A stretch of DNA of 64,000 bases. It comes from ZLKRG08 sp046094385 (lineage in GTDB: Bacteria; Actinomycetota; Actinomycetes; Nanopelagicales; Nanopelagicaceae). The stretch spans positions 1 through 64,000 of the forward strand of contig JBJTHJ010000057.1 of the NCBI GenBank assembly GCA_046094385.1, written 5' to 3'. Positions 35,566-45,033 of this stretch are shown piece after piece. Made by a program: the position numbers and the translations under genes. Below the pieces are notes generated by a model. That model did not search any database. It was not told the origin of the DNA and saw nothing but the letters and a program-made list of their open reading frames with translations. Within the stretch, counting starts at the first letter, position 1; every line of letters starts with the position of its first letter.

Positions 35566-36138
35566 CTATTGGTTGTATGCACTTTGCGTTGCTACCAAAC
35601 CATTTTTGATCAGATATTCAACAGCCTCTGCACCTTTGGAGATGAAGCTAGCTAGTTCACCCTTTTCAGCACTCGAAAAATTTTTCAAGACAAAATCCGC
35701 GGGATCCTGCGATCCGACTGGCCTTCCGATTCCCATTCGAATTCGGTAGTAGTCAGGGCCAAGTGCGTTGGTAGCACTTTTCAAACCATTGTGGCCGTTA
35801 TCGCCACCACCTTTTTTAACACGAATAGTGTTGTAGGGAATATCTAATTCATCATGAATAATAATTAGATTTTCTACTTCGACTTTGTAGAAATTACAGA
35901 GCGCTTTGATCGGCCCACCAGATTCGTTCATATAACTATGAGATTTCGCCAAAACTATTCCTGGGGCATCTATGCCGACGCCAAATTTAAAGGCGGCCAC
36001 ATCTGCGCGTGCCTTATGCGAAGACCAAGTCAGAGAATTTTCACGCGCTAACTCATCAACGACCATATAGCCGATGTTATGCCGAGTGTTCTTGTAATCA
36101 GCCCCAGGGTTTCCTAATCCAACGACTAGCCAAACCAT
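35566..36138 (-). CDS. pth: Peptidyl-tRNA hydrolase
   Basis: 190 residues. Active-site residues N10, H20 (GLGNPGADYKNTRHN), N71 (SYMNESGGP) and D96 (HDELD) are all present. It releases peptides from peptidyl-tRNA that drops off the ribosome. It follows rplY by 19 bases; the order prs - rplY - pth is common in bacteria. Confidence 0.97.
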   Translation of the reverse strand: MVWLVVGLGNPGADYKNTRHNIGYMVVDELARENSLTWSSHKARADVAAFKFGVGIDAPGIVLAKSHSYMNESGGPIKALCNFYKVEVENLIIIHDELDIPYNTIRVKKGGGDNGHNGLKSATNALGPDYYRIRMGIGRPVGSQDPADFVLKNFSSAEKGELASFISKGAEAVEYLIKNGLVATQSAYNQ

Positions 36139-36157
36139 GGTTGATTAATTTAACTAC

Positions 36158-36784
36158 TTAAGCTTTTGGAGCTTCTGGAGCAGCGCCTTCAGCAGGAGCA
36201 GCGCCTTCAGCAGGAGCAGCTGCAGCTGCAACTGGCTCCTCAACTTGCGCAGAGCGAATGGAGAGGTGAGCAACCACCATCTTTGGATCGCTAGCCAACT
36301 TCGCACCCTCTGGAAGTTCAACTTCATCAGCATGCTTGGATTCTCCAGCCTTCATTCCTTCAAGGCTCAACTTCAATTCGGCTGGGATGTTAGTTGCTTC
36401 AACTTCGATTTCGATGGTTGTATGTACGTGTTCCAAAATTCCATCTGCATCATATTTTCCGAAGGTATGAACTGGTACTGAAACCACGACTTTCTCGCCA
36501 CGGCGAACCAAAAGAAGATCTACATGCTCCAAAGAACTCTTTAGTGGATCGCGTACGACAGACTTTGGAAGTGTTAATTCGGTTTTGCCATCAATCACGA
36601 TATCTAAAAGTACGTTAGAGGTCTTTAGCGCATTTCCTAATTCGCGAGCTGGTAGAACCACATGTCTTGGCTGCTCTCCATGTCCATAGATAACTGCTGG
36701 CACTAGACCATCGCGACGCGCGCGACGCGAAGCGCCTTTACCGAATTCAGTACGGACCACACCATTGATTGTTACTTCAGCCAT
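36158..36784 (-). CDS. rplY: 50S ribosomal protein L25, general stress (Ctc) form
   Basis: 208 residues: the N-terminal 5S-rRNA-binding L25 domain (VRTEFGKGASRRARRDGLVPAV), the C-terminal TL5/Ctc beta domain (about 95-180) and a low-complexity Ala/Pro/Glu tail. The tail contains an APAEGA repeat encoded by an exact 18-bp DNA duplication. The ribosome binding site GAGAGG lies partly inside a hairpin (separate entry), so translation might be self-regulated. Confidence 0.95.
   Translation of the reverse strand: MAEVTINGVVRTEFGKGASRRARRDGLVPAVIYGHGEQPRHVVLPARELGNALKTSNVLLDIVIDGKTELTLPKSVVRDPLKSSLEHVDLLLVRRGEKVVVSVPVHTFGKYDADGILEHVHTTIEIEVEATNIPAELKLSLEGMKAGESKHADEVELPEGAKLASDPKMVVAHLSIRSAQVEEPVAAAAAPAEGAAPAEGAAPEAPKA
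36180..36215 (-). repeat. Exact 18-bp tandem duplication in the rplY 3' end
   Basis: The unit GCAGCGCCTTCAGCAGGA occurs twice head to tail (36180-36197 and 36198-36215), encoding the repeated PAEGAA segment of the L25 tail. Such an in-frame repeat can expand or contract by slippage without breaking the protein. Confidence 0.85.
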
Positions 36785-36792
36785 TTTTAAAC

Positions 36793-36819
36793 CTCTCGCC
36801 TTCGTGTAGCGGCAGAGAG
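36793..36819 (-). promoter_or_regulatory. Hairpin overlapping the rplY ribosome binding site
   Basis: Eight paired bases with one bulge (arms 36793-36800 and 36811-36819) and a 10-base loop. On the mRNA strand the 3' arm GGCGAGAG contains most of the Shine-Dalgarno GAGAGG, eight bases before the ATG. This could hide the ribosome binding site. The rest of the prs-rplY spacer shows no gene. Confidence 0.5.
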
Positions 36820-36887
36820 TTAATAATCTAACTTTCGTCGATTACGGTTTTTAAACCCTCGCCGGAATGAGTGAAGGCTACCTCAGA

Positions 36888-37868
36888 TTAAGAGTGGCCG
36901 TCAAAGAGGCTGGTTACTGAGCCATCTTCAAAGACTTCGCGAATCGCCCTTGCGATAAGCGGGGCAATTGATAAGACCGTCAAACCATCAAAGTGATTCT
37001 CAAGCGGAATCGGTAAGGTATTGGTGACGACAACCTCTGAGGCCTTCGAATTCTTTAGTCGATCTATTGCTGATCCGCTAAATACTGCATGTGTTGCCGC
37101 GATAATCACATCTTTTGCGCCAGCTTCAAATAGCGCATCCACTGCCTTTGTGATGGTTCCGGCAGTGTCGATCATGTCATCAATAACCACGCAGGTGCGA
37201 CCTTGTACATCTCCGACGACGCGACCGGTAGTTGATTCGTTTGGAATCAATGGATTTCGAGTCTTATGGATAAATGCGATTGGACATCCACCCAAGAGAT
37301 CAGACCAACGCTCTGCAACGCGAACGCGTCCCGAATCTGGAGAGACAATCGTCAACTGAGAGCGATCGACTTTGCTACCAACATGATTTGCCAGCAGCGG
37401 TAGCGCAAAGAGATGATCTACCGGTCCATCGAAGAAACCTTGGATCTGTGAAGTGTGTAGATCAACCACCATTAAACGATCTGCGCCAGCAGTTTTAAAT
37501 AGGTCTGCCATCAAACGTGCAGAGATCGGTTCACGACCACGATGCTTCTTATCTTGACGTGCGTAACCATAGAAAGGTGTAACCACTGTAATTCGCTTTG
37601 CGGATGCGCGCTTCAAGGCATCAATCATGATTAATTGCTCCATGATCTGTTTATTGACTGGAGCTGCATGAGATTGAATTACGAAGGCATCGCTGCCACG
37701 AACTGATTCTTCGAAACGTACAAAAATCTCACCATTGGCAAAGTCATAAGCTGAAGTCGGAGTTAAGGTAATCCCTAACTCTGAAGCCACTGATTCCGCG
37801 AGCTCTGGGAATGCTCTTCCGGTGAAGATTCGCAATCGCTTTTCAGACGAGAGGCGAAGCTCGCTCAT
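36888..37868 (-). CDS. prs: Ribose-phosphate pyrophosphokinase
   Basis: 326 residues. Visible are the flexible-loop region RQDKKHRGREPISA, the divalent-metal and R5P segment VVDLHTSQIQGFFDGPVDHL and the PRPP-binding loop CVVIDDMIDTAGTI. It makes PRPP from ribose-5-phosphate and ATP for nucleotides, His and Trp. Three bases separate it from glmU upstream, so they are one transcript. Confidence 0.98.
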   Translation of the reverse strand: MSELRLSSEKRLRIFTGRAFPELAESVASELGITLTPTSAYDFANGEIFVRFEESVRGSDAFVIQSHAAPVNKQIMEQLIMIDALKRASAKRITVVTPFYGYARQDKKHRGREPISARLMADLFKTAGADRLMVVDLHTSQIQGFFDGPVDHLFALPLLANHVGSKVDRSQLTIVSPDSGRVRVAERWSDLLGGCPIAFIHKTRNPLIPNESTTGRVVGDVQGRTCVVIDDMIDTAGTITKAVDALFEAGAKDVIIAATHAVFSGSAIDRLKNSKASEVVVTNTLPIPLENHFDGLTVLSIAPLIARAIREVFEDGSVTSLFDGHS

Positions 37869-37870
37869 CG

Positions 37871-39286
37871 TTACTCTCCTTTTTCTGCTTTTTCAGCAGC
37901 GTTGGCAGATTTGGTTCCGGGTCGTTTACGCAGAACCCACCCTAGGACATTTCGCTGTTTAGAGCGGGCAACTCCAATCGCGCCGGGCGGGACATCTTCG
38001 GTGATCACAGAACCAGCTGCGGTGTATGCACCATCTCCTACGGTCACTGGCGCAACTAGCATGGTGTCGCTTCCGATTCGAACATGATCTCCGATCTCTG
38101 TTCGATGCTTATCTACCCCGTCATAATTGACGACAATGGTCGCGGCACCGATATTTGTACCTTCACCGATGGTGGCATCTCCGACATAAGAAAGGTGAGG
38201 AACTTTAGAACCTCTGCCAATTTGGGAATTCTTGATTTCAACGAAAGCCCCGGCTTTAGCTTCATTTGCCAACACAGTGCCTGAGCGCAAATATGTATAT
38301 GGACCGACGGTTGCGTGTGTACCAATCTCAGATGCAGCGCAATTAGATTCTTTGATGATTGCTCCAGCATTCACTGCGCAATCTTGCAAAGTGGTTCTAG
38401 GTCCAATCACCGCCCCTTGTGCGATTGCGGTACTTCCCAATATGGCAGAGCCAGGCAGGATGCTGACATCTGCGGCGATCGTCACCATGTCATCTATCCA
38501 AGTGGTTGCAGGATCCAAGATTGATACGCCATTTCGCATATGGCGTTCATTGATTCGATCACGCAAGAGCGCTGCAGCCTCCGCAAGTTGGATTCGATCG
38601 TTTACACCTAGGGTCTCAGTGAAATCCTCGCAAATTATCGGTGCAACTTTGCCGCCTGATTGTCTAATGATCTCAATTGCATCTGTTAAATAAAGTTCAC
38701 CTTGGGCATTATTGGAGTTTAATTTCGCGATAGCGCTCTGCAAACTTTTTAGATCAAAGATATAGACACCTGAGTTGATCTCATATATCAACCTTTGATC
38801 TTCTGTGGCATCTCTCTCTTCTACGATCTTTAAAAGCAAACCATCATCACCTCTGATGATTCGGCCATATCCAGTTGGGTCTGGATGTTCAGCGGTTAAA
38901 ACTGATGCCGTAAATCCACCTTCATTATGCGCTTTAACAAACTCTTTTATGGTTTCGCCTCTTAAAATCGGTGTATCCCCAGCCAAAATCAAAACTTGGC
39001 CATCGCCAGCTACCCCATTTAATGCGACCTGAACTGCATGTCCGGTGCCATTGCGCTCGGATTGAAAGATTGAAATCGCATCAGGTGCAATCTGTGACAA
39101 ATGTGCATCGACTAACTCTCGGCCAGAGCCAACGACTACTCGCACTTCTTTTGGATTTACTTTATCTAAAGAATTTAATACATGTCCTAATAATGATCTG
39201 CCTGCGATTTCGTGAAGGACTTTCGGTAGCTGCGATTTCATGCGCGTGCCTTCACCTGCGGCCAAGACAATCGCCTGATTTATCAC
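37871..39286 (-). CDS. glmU: Bifunctional GlmU (GlcN-1-P acetyltransferase / UDP-GlcNAc pyrophosphorylase)
   Basis: 471 residues. The N-terminal uridylyltransferase has LAAGEGTRMKSQLPKVLHEI at the start. A linker helix is followed by the left-handed beta-helix with hexapeptide repeats from about 255 (including TYLRSGTVL, KNSQIGRGSKVPHLSYVGDA and NYDGVDKHRT). Both activities should be present; the product UDP-GlcNAc feeds peptidoglycan. The gene lies downstream of tRNA-Gln and upstream of prs. Confidence 0.97.
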   Translation of the reverse strand: MINQAIVLAAGEGTRMKSQLPKVLHEIAGRSLLGHVLNSLDKVNPKEVRVVVGSGRELVDAHLSQIAPDAISIFQSERNGTGHAVQVALNGVAGDGQVLILAGDTPILRGETIKEFVKAHNEGGFTASVLTAEHPDPTGYGRIIRGDDGLLLKIVEERDATEDQRLIYEINSGVYIFDLKSLQSAIAKLNSNNAQGELYLTDAIEIIRQSGGKVAPIICEDFTETLGVNDRIQLAEAAALLRDRINERHMRNGVSILDPATTWIDDMVTIAADVSILPGSAILGSTAIAQGAVIGPRTTLQDCAVNAGAIIKESNCAASEIGTHATVGPYTYLRSGTVLANEAKAGAFVEIKNSQIGRGSKVPHLSYVGDATIGEGTNIGAATIVVNYDGVDKHRTEIGDHVRIGSDTMLVAPVTVGDGAYTAAGSVITEDVPPGAIGVARSKQRNVLGWVLRKRPGTKSANAAEKAEKGE

Positions 39287-39303
39287 AAGATAATTCTAAT
39301 GCG

Positions 39304-39375
39304 CTCCGCCACCTGGTATCGATCCAGGACCCTGGGCTTCAAAGGCCCATGTGCTAGCCACTACACAATGGCGGA
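39304..39375 (-). tRNA. tRNA-Gln (TTG anticodon)
   Basis: 72-nt cloverleaf with acceptor TCCGCCA/TGGCGGA, discriminator G, anticodon stem TGGGC/GCCCA and loop CTTTGAA. CCA is not encoded. It lies 17 bases upstream of glmU on the same strand, as in many actinobacteria. Confidence 0.96.
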
Positions 39376-39468
39376 ACCCATATTCTCTCGTATTTGACGC
39401 CAATCGCCAAAATCTGCCAATTCTCATTATCTTTCAATACCCTTAGGCTCACATGAATAAGGTTACAA

Positions 39469-39960
39469 ATGACAAGAGATGATGAAGTAGATCGCTTGAT
39501 TGCAGCATGGCAGAAAGAGCGACCTGATTTAGATTTCTCGCCACTTGCAGTCTTATCTCGAATCACCAGAATCTCAAAGCATTTAGATATTGCAAGACGA
39601 AATGCATTTGCAAGCCTTGAAACCTGGGGCTTTGACGTACTCGCATCCCTTCGTAGAGTTGGTGCGCCATATCAACTATCACCGGGTCAATTGATACAAG
39701 AGACGATGGTTACAAGTGGAACTATGACCAATCGTTTAGATCGATTGGAGGAATTGGGATTGATAACTAGAGCTCAAGATCCAAATGATGGTCGCGGAAT
39801 TCTGGTGACTTTGACCAAAGCTGGTGCAAAAGCTGTCGATAGCGCCATGGAAGATCTATTAAACCGAGAGCAAGAATTTCTTAAAACTCTGAATAAGAGC
39901 GAGCAGAGCGCGCTAGCCGCTTTATTGCGAGAGTTAGCGCTACCTTTTGAAAATTCTTAA
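39469..39960 (+). CDS. MarR-family transcriptional regulator
   Basis: 163 residues. A winged helix-turn-helix covers about 65-120 (YQLSPGQLIQETMVTSGTM as recognition region, then DRLEELGLITR and DPNDGRGILVTLT as wing). N- and C-terminal helices form the dimer interface. It likely represses genes in response to a small aromatic ligand or oxidant. AAGG upstream of the ATG supports the start. No obvious target lies beside it: tRNA-Gln is divergent and ispE converges with a four-base overlap. Confidence 0.9.
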   Translation: MTRDDEVDRLIAAWQKERPDLDFSPLAVLSRITRISKHLDIARRNAFASLETWGFDVLASLRRVGAPYQLSPGQLIQETMVTSGTMTNRLDRLEELGLITRAQDPNDGRGILVTLTKAGAKAVDSAMEDLLNREQEFLKTLNKSEQSALAALLRELALPFENS

Positions 39961-40868
39961 TTAACTGAAATTACTTTAGCTCCGTGTACAGGTCCTTGCG
40001 CTCTGGCAACGCTTCCTACTACCCCGCTCGAGGTAAGTGCTACCGCCAAATCTAGAGAGTGATCCTCATCCGCCACTAGAAATGCGACCGACGGACCAGA
40101 GCCAGAGACGATGCCACCTAGCGCACCATATTCATGACCCATATCTAATATCAATCTAAGTGCAGGCCGCAAAGAACATGCTGCAGCTTGTAGATCATTG
40201 GTCAAACACTTTCCTACTCTGACTGCATCTGCTGATAACAATGCTTGCAGTAGCTCATCGTTTAAAGATGGAGCTTTGATCTCCAAACCTGTACGCAAGC
40301 GATCACATTCAGCATAAACCGCAGGAGTAGCAAGTCCAGCACTTGATACCGCGATTACCCAACTGTAAGTGCCCCTAGAGAGCGCTGGTGTTACTTCGTC
40401 ACCATGACCTCGGCCGATTGCAGTACCGCCGTGCAGCATAAATGGCACATCACTTCCGAGGCCTCTTGCGATATCCCCCAGTTCATCCTTACTTAAATTC
40501 AAACCATAAAGTTGGTCTATTCCGAGCAATGTCGCAGCTGCATCTGCGCTACCGCCAGCCATACCACCAGCAACTGGAATCTTTTTGTTAATACTGATTT
40601 CCAATTCCTGTTTAGTATCAAATCTCTCGGACATTAGCGCCACCGCTTTTGATACTAAATTGTCTTTATCTAGCGGTACGCCATTTACATAATCACCAGA
40701 GATAGAGATCGAGAATTCTGAAGCATCGCTCACTTTGACTGTGTCCAAAAGTGAGATGGCTTGAAATACGGTGACCACTTCGTGATAGCCATCGCTCTCT
40801 TTGGGACCAACCGCTAATTGCAAATTTACCTTTGCGGGTACTTGCACTTCTACGGATTTGTATCGCAC
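39957..40868 (-). CDS. ispE: 4-diphosphocytidyl-2-C-methyl-D-erythritol kinase
   Basis: 303-residue GHMP kinase. The ATP-binding Gly/Ser-rich loop is PVAGGMAGGSADAAATLLG, the N-terminal VPAKVNLQLAVG holds the catalytic Lys/Asn region, and GGIVSGSGPSVAFLV is the third GHMP motif. It phosphorylates CDP-ME in the MEP pathway; ispH is also in this window. The start is GTG, nine bases after rsmA, the conserved rsmA-ispE pair. Confidence 0.96.
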   Translation of the reverse strand: MRYKSVEVQVPAKVNLQLAVGPKESDGYHEVVTVFQAISLLDTVKVSDASEFSISISGDYVNGVPLDKDNLVSKAVALMSERFDTKQELEISINKKIPVAGGMAGGSADAAATLLGIDQLYGLNLSKDELGDIARGLGSDVPFMLHGGTAIGRGHGDEVTPALSRGTYSWVIAVSSAGLATPAVYAECDRLRTGLEIKAPSLNDELLQALLSADAVRVGKCLTNDLQAAACSLRPALRLILDMGHEYGALGGIVSGSGPSVAFLVADEDHSLDLAVALTSSGVVGSVARAQGPVHGAKVISVN

Positions 40869-40877
40869 GTGTTAAGA

Positions 40878-41702
40878 CTAGTAGTTTTTCTGCGCGATTG
40901 CGCAATATGCAGAGATATCCAAAGCTTCACCACGTAGAGTGGGATCGATACCTGCAGATTTAATTATCTGCTGCGCATCATCTCCAAGTATTTGCGACAT
41001 AGAAGAACGGATCATTTTGCGTCTTTGAGAGAAGGCGGCATCGATCAAAGCGAAAACTTCTCTTCTAAACTTCTCATCTCCGAGCGCATCGTGCCGCTTA
41101 AAGTAGACCAACTTTGAATCAACATTAGGTACTGGCCAAAAGATATTTCGTGAGATGTTCCCAGAGAGCGAGATGTCCGCCCACCACGAACCTTTAAGGC
41201 TAGGCACGCCAAAATCCTTACCCCCTGGCTTTGCCGCTAACCTATCGGCCACCTCTGCTTGCACCATAACCACGCCTTCGCGTAACGACGGAAAATGCTC
41301 TAATAGATTCAATAAGACTGGGACCGATACGTTGTACGGTAAATTTGCAATCAAAACCGTTGGTGGATCTGGCAGTTGTTTAACCGACAGCGCATCTGAA
41401 TTGATCACCGTTAATTTTCCATCTGGGGCATGTGTTTTTACGGTCTCTGGAAGTTGTTTGGCGAGTCGCTCATCAATCTCGATTGCTATGACGGGCGCAC
41501 CTGTCTCTATGATTGCTAAAGTCAATGAACCTAAACCAGGGCCAATTTCAAGCACTATATCTGTTGAATTGACTTCAACTTGTCTCACAATTCGCTGACA
41601 TACATTTGCATCGATTACAAAGTTTTGCCCAAGTCCTTTGGATGGATGTAAATCCAGTTTCGCAGCTAACTCGCGAATCTCGGTAGCGCCAAGTAACGAC
41701 AT
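40878..41702 (-). CDS. rsmA: 16S rRNA adenine dimethyltransferase RsmA (KsgA)
   Basis: 274 residues. SAM motif I is VLEIGPGLGSLTLAI, and the catalytic NLPY box is ANLPYNVSVPVLLNLL. It dimethylates A1518 and A1519 (E. coli numbering) of 16S rRNA late in 30S assembly; loss confers kasugamycin resistance. The ATG overlaps the tatD stop by one base (TAATG). The order metG - tatD - rsmA - ispE is standard in actinobacteria, though an rpf gene often lies between tatD and rsmA and is absent here. Confidence 0.97.
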   Translation of the reverse strand: MSLLGATEIRELAAKLDLHPSKGLGQNFVIDANVCQRIVRQVEVNSTDIVLEIGPGLGSLTLAIIETGAPVIAIEIDERLAKQLPETVKTHAPDGKLTVINSDALSVKQLPDPPTVLIANLPYNVSVPVLLNLLEHFPSLREGVVMVQAEVADRLAAKPGGKDFGVPSLKGSWWADISLSGNISRNIFWPVPNVDSKLVYFKRHDALGDEKFRREVFALIDAAFSQRRKMIRSSMSQILGDDAQQIIKSAGIDPTLRGEALDISAYCAIAQKNY

Positions 41703-42559
41703 TATTCGAAAGATCCAAACAATCTGATGGTATTTGAAGTGGTAACTTGCGAGATATGTTCTGGAGAAGACTGGCGTTCAGCTGCGATAAATCTGACGAT
41801 ATTTGCAATTTGCGCAGGGGTATTTAGCGCTCCGCGATTGGGGGTTGGGGCCAGGAATGGTGAATCAGTTTCAACTAGCAGCAGCTCATCGGGAACATAC
41901 TTAACCGCAGCTCTCAGCTCTGGTGCATTCTTGAATGTTACGGTGCCAGCAAAGGAAAGTACGTAACCACGCTCCACACAATACTTTGCCATCTCAAGAT
42001 CACCCGAATAGCAATGGAATATTGTCTTCTCTGGCGCACCTACCTCTTCTAAAGTTTTTAACACATCCCGATGCGCATCACGATCGTGTATAACCAAAGC
42101 TAATTTATGTTTCTTAGCGATCTCAATATGCCTCTTAAACGAATAACGTTGTATCTCTTGGAGTTCAGGTGGGGTTCGAAAGTAATCTAAACCAGTTTCG
42201 CCTATTGCTCTTACCCTTGGATGGCTTGCTAATTCTGCAATTACCTGCAAATCTGACTCTAGATCTTCTACAACTGGGGCTTCGTTTGGATGAAGAGCTA
42301 CTGCGGCCAAAACTTTTCCTGGATAAAGTTCGGCTAGTTTCACGCACCATTTGGATTGTTCTGCAGAATAACCAACTTGAATCAATCTTGTGACACCAGC
42401 TGCCTCCGCCGCGGCAATCACCTCTTTGATCTCATCAGATCCCGGTTCGGTATTGGTGACGATTTCTAGATGGGCATGCGCATCAATTGCAGGAATTTTT
42501 AGTGGCTCTGGGGCTGGCGCTAGCTTGCGATCTAAATCGCGATTGTGCCGGTCCGCCAA
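41702..42559 (-). CDS. tatD: TatD-family metal-dependent DNase
   Basis: 285-residue TIM-barrel amidohydrolase-like protein. Metal ligands are visible in AIDAHAHLEI (HxH), GETGLDYF (Glu), IHDRDAH (His), FHCYSGD (His) and LVETDSPFLAP (Asp). TatD enzymes act as 3'-5' exonucleases or in DNA quality control. The start is TTG, directly abutting the metG stop, so the exact N-terminus is uncertain; the first 20 residues are not conserved. Confidence 0.92.
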   Translation of the reverse strand: MADRHNRDLDRKLAPAPEPLKIPAIDAHAHLEIVTNTEPGSDEIKEVIAAAEAAGVTRLIQVGYSAEQSKWCVKLAELYPGKVLAAVALHPNEAPVVEDLESDLQVIAELASHPRVRAIGETGLDYFRTPPELQEIQRYSFKRHIEIAKKHKLALVIHDRDAHRDVLKTLEEVGAPEKTIFHCYSGDLEMAKYCVERGYVLSFAGTVTFKNAPELRAAVKYVPDELLLVETDSPFLAPTPNRGALNTPAQIANIVRFIAAERQSSPEHISQVTTSNTIRLFGSFE

Positions 42560-44122
42560 TTAATCTTCCAACCTAGGAAAAAGCGGTGCGCTCTTTGTAA
42601 CTTTACTTCCAGCAGGAAGTACGCCCCACTTAGCAGTATCTGCGATCTTCTGTGAACTTATAGAACCAAGTGATTTATCCGCGCCAAGGCTTTGCCAAAG
42701 TTTTTCACAAGTTTCAGGCATCACCGGATTTAATAGCACCGCTAATGCACGAATACCATCTGCAGTGTTGTACAAAACCTCCATTAATTTACCGTGATTA
42801 GCCTCTTCTTTGGCAAGTGACCATGGTTCCATTTCAGTGACGTAAAGATTTATTCGTTTGCAGAAATCCATAATTGAAAGAATGCCACCTTGGAAATCCA
42901 AAGCGCACATCGCGTTATCGGCATCGGATACCGTCTTGGCGAGAAGTTGCGCCAATTCACCGCCCTTTGCGGGTGCCGGAATTACTCCATCGCAATATTT
43001 CTCAATCATCGCGGTGAGGCGTGATGCTAGATTGCCGAAGTCATTTGCAAGTTCGCTGGTGTAACGCGCAGTCATGTCCTCCCAGGAGAATGAGCCATCA
43101 CTTCCAAATGGAATTGCACGCATAAAGTAATAACGAAATGCATCCACCCCAAAATGGGAGGTGATGTCACTTGGAGCAATTCCGGTCAATTTGCTCTTTG
43201 ACATCTTCTCGCCTCCAACCAACAACCAGCCATGTGCAAATACCTTCTTTGGGGTAGGCAACCCGGCTGCCATCAACATCGCTGGCCAAATCACGGCATG
43301 AAAACGCAAAATATCTTTTCCAACTAAGTGAACATCTGCCGGCCATGTATTTGCAAACTTTTGCCCCGACTCGGTATCAGATTCATCGCCTAATCCGACA
43401 GCAGTTGCATAGTTCAAAAGCGCATCAAACCAGACATAAACTACTTGTTTGGTATCCCACGGAACCGGAATTCCCCAAGAGAAAGTCGAACGTGAGATTG
43501 ATAAGTCGCGAACTTCACCTTCTAGGAAAGAGATAACTTCATTTCTAGCGCTCTCAGGTTCACAAGCACTTGGATCCTCTCTGTATCTCTTTAAGAGCGC
43601 CTCTTTGAAATCAGATAATTTGAAGAACCAATTATCTTCATCAACAATCTCAACGGGTTTACTATGAATAGGACAAAGTTTCTGACCATTTTCATCCAGC
43701 AAATCTCCAGGTAACTTAAATTCCTCGCAGCCAACACAGTATGGTCCTTCAAATTTTCCTGAGTATATAAAACCCTTATCCTTTAATCCCTGCAAGAATT
43801 TCTGAACACGCACTTTGTGACGATCAGAGGTGGTTCTGATGAAGTCATCGTTGGCGATATTCAATGCTCGCCAATTTGGCAACCAAGCATCTTCTACTAA
43901 TTTATCTACCCACTGCTGTGGAGCTACGCCATTGGCATCTGCAGTTCTCATGACTTTCTGGCCATGTTCATCGGTACCCGTCAAATACCAAGTTGCCTCA
44001 CCTTTTTGTCTATGCCAACGAGTCAAAAGATCCCCTGCAACCGTGGTGTAGGCATGACCAATATGCGGTGCGTCATTTACATAATAAATGGGCGTAGTGA
44101 CGTAGTAGGCCTTCTTGGTCAT
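42560..44122 (-). CDS. metG: Methionyl-tRNA synthetase
   Basis: 520 residues of class Ia enzyme. HIGH-type signature is DAPHIGHAYTT, the connective peptide carries one CxxC pair (YCVGCEEF) and a CPIH remnant, and KMSKS appears as GGEKMSKSKLTG. The anticodon-binding helical domain follows and there is no C-terminal tRNA-binding (Trbp111) extension, the short form typical of actinobacteria. It charges both elongator and initiator tRNA-Met. Confidence 0.97.
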   Translation of the reverse strand: MTKKAYYVTTPIYYVNDAPHIGHAYTTVAGDLLTRWHRQKGEATWYLTGTDEHGQKVMRTADANGVAPQQWVDKLVEDAWLPNWRALNIANDDFIRTTSDRHKVRVQKFLQGLKDKGFIYSGKFEGPYCVGCEEFKLPGDLLDENGQKLCPIHSKPVEIVDEDNWFFKLSDFKEALLKRYREDPSACEPESARNEVISFLEGEVRDLSISRSTFSWGIPVPWDTKQVVYVWFDALLNYATAVGLGDESDTESGQKFANTWPADVHLVGKDILRFHAVIWPAMLMAAGLPTPKKVFAHGWLLVGGEKMSKSKLTGIAPSDITSHFGVDAFRYYFMRAIPFGSDGSFSWEDMTARYTSELANDFGNLASRLTAMIEKYCDGVIPAPAKGGELAQLLAKTVSDADNAMCALDFQGGILSIMDFCKRINLYVTEMEPWSLAKEEANHGKLMEVLYNTADGIRALAVLLNPVMPETCEKLWQSLGADKSLGSISSQKIADTAKWGVLPAGSKVTKSAPLFPRLED

Positions 44123-44193
44123 TTGGCTATTCTAATCTCCATTTTGATAACAAGTTAAATAGCATTGCTTTTAACTTGATTCTTGCCCAAAGG

Positions 44194-45033
44194 TTATTGG
44201 CTCTTCTTGGCGCTGACCATGGCATCAAATACTTGCCGCTTAGGTAAATTCAATTGCTCAGAAACGGCGGCAATTGCTTCCTTTCGTTCCATGCCTGCAA
44301 TTTCCAATTCTTGGACTTTTTTGACGATTTCTAATTCAGTAATCGCTCTTTGATCTTCTGACGCTCCACTTATCACCATCGTGATCTCGCCTAGAATCTC
44401 TTTGGAGTTGGCCCATTGCTCTAAATCCAAAAGCGTGCCTCGAATTATCTCTTCGTAGGTCTTGGTCATTTCACGGCAAATCACGGCTTCACGTTTTTGA
44501 CCAAGTATCTTTACTGCACAATCGATGGTCTCTTTCAATCTGTGAGGTGCTTCGAATATCACTATGGTTCTGGTTTCAAATCTCAACTCCTCAAAGAACT
44601 TCTCACGACTACTTTGAGTTCTTGGCACAAATCCTTCAAAACAGAAACGATCAGTTGGAAGTCCTGATAAAGCGATGGCGGTGGTCACTGCGCTTGGCCC
44701 AGGTATCACCTCGATAGGAATACCTTCCTTGACTGCGGTGCGAACCAATTTAAAACCAGGATCACTGACCGTTGGCATTCCAGCGTCAGTTAGCACCAGC
44801 ACGGTTTCACCCGATTTGAGAAAATCAATCAACTCAGTAGTACGTGCTAATTCATTGCCTTCAAAAAATGAGAGGATCTTGGCATCAGTCGTGATCTCTA
44901 AATCTTGACATAATCTTTGGAATCTTCGTGAATCTTCAGCCGCAATTATGTCGGCATCTTTGATGGCTTCCATTAACCGAATCGAGGCATCTTTGGGGTT
45001 TCCTAAGGGGGTCCCCGCAAGTTGCAACTTCAT
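44194..45033 (-). CDS. rsmI: 16S rRNA 2'-O-ribose C1402 methyltransferase
   Basis: 279 residues of the tetrapyrrole-methylase fold. N-terminal MKLQLAGTPLGNP and AAEDSRRFQRL match family motifs, VLTDAGMPTVSDPG and EVIPGPSAVTTAIALSGL are the SAM-binding and substrate loops, and IFEAPHRLKETI follows. The start at 45033 is chosen because it gives the canonical N-terminus; the ORF runs four codons further (45045). It lies upstream of metG with a 70-base gap and is divergent from the mannosyltransferase. Confidence 0.94.
   Translation of the reverse strand: MKLQLAGTPLGNPKDASIRLMEAIKDADIIAAEDSRRFQRLCQDLEITTDAKILSFFEGNELARTTELIDFLKSGETVLVLTDAGMPTVSDPGFKLVRTAVKEGIPIEVIPGPSAVTTAIALSGLPTDRFCFEGFVPRTQSSREKFFEELRFETRTIVIFEAPHRLKETIDCAVKILGQKREAVICREMTKTYEEIIRGTLLDLEQWANSKEILGEITMVISGASEDQRAITELEIVKKVQELEIAGMERKEAIAAVSEQLNLPKRQVFDAMVSAKKSQ

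Noticed and set aside
38232..38693. Plus-strand ORF (153 codons) opposite glmU
   Set aside because: Shadow of the hexapeptide-repeat region, whose periodic codons leave the opposite frame open.
41155..41598. Plus-strand ORF (147 codons) opposite rsmA
   Set aside because: Shadow of a conserved methyltransferase; no start signal and no recognisable family.
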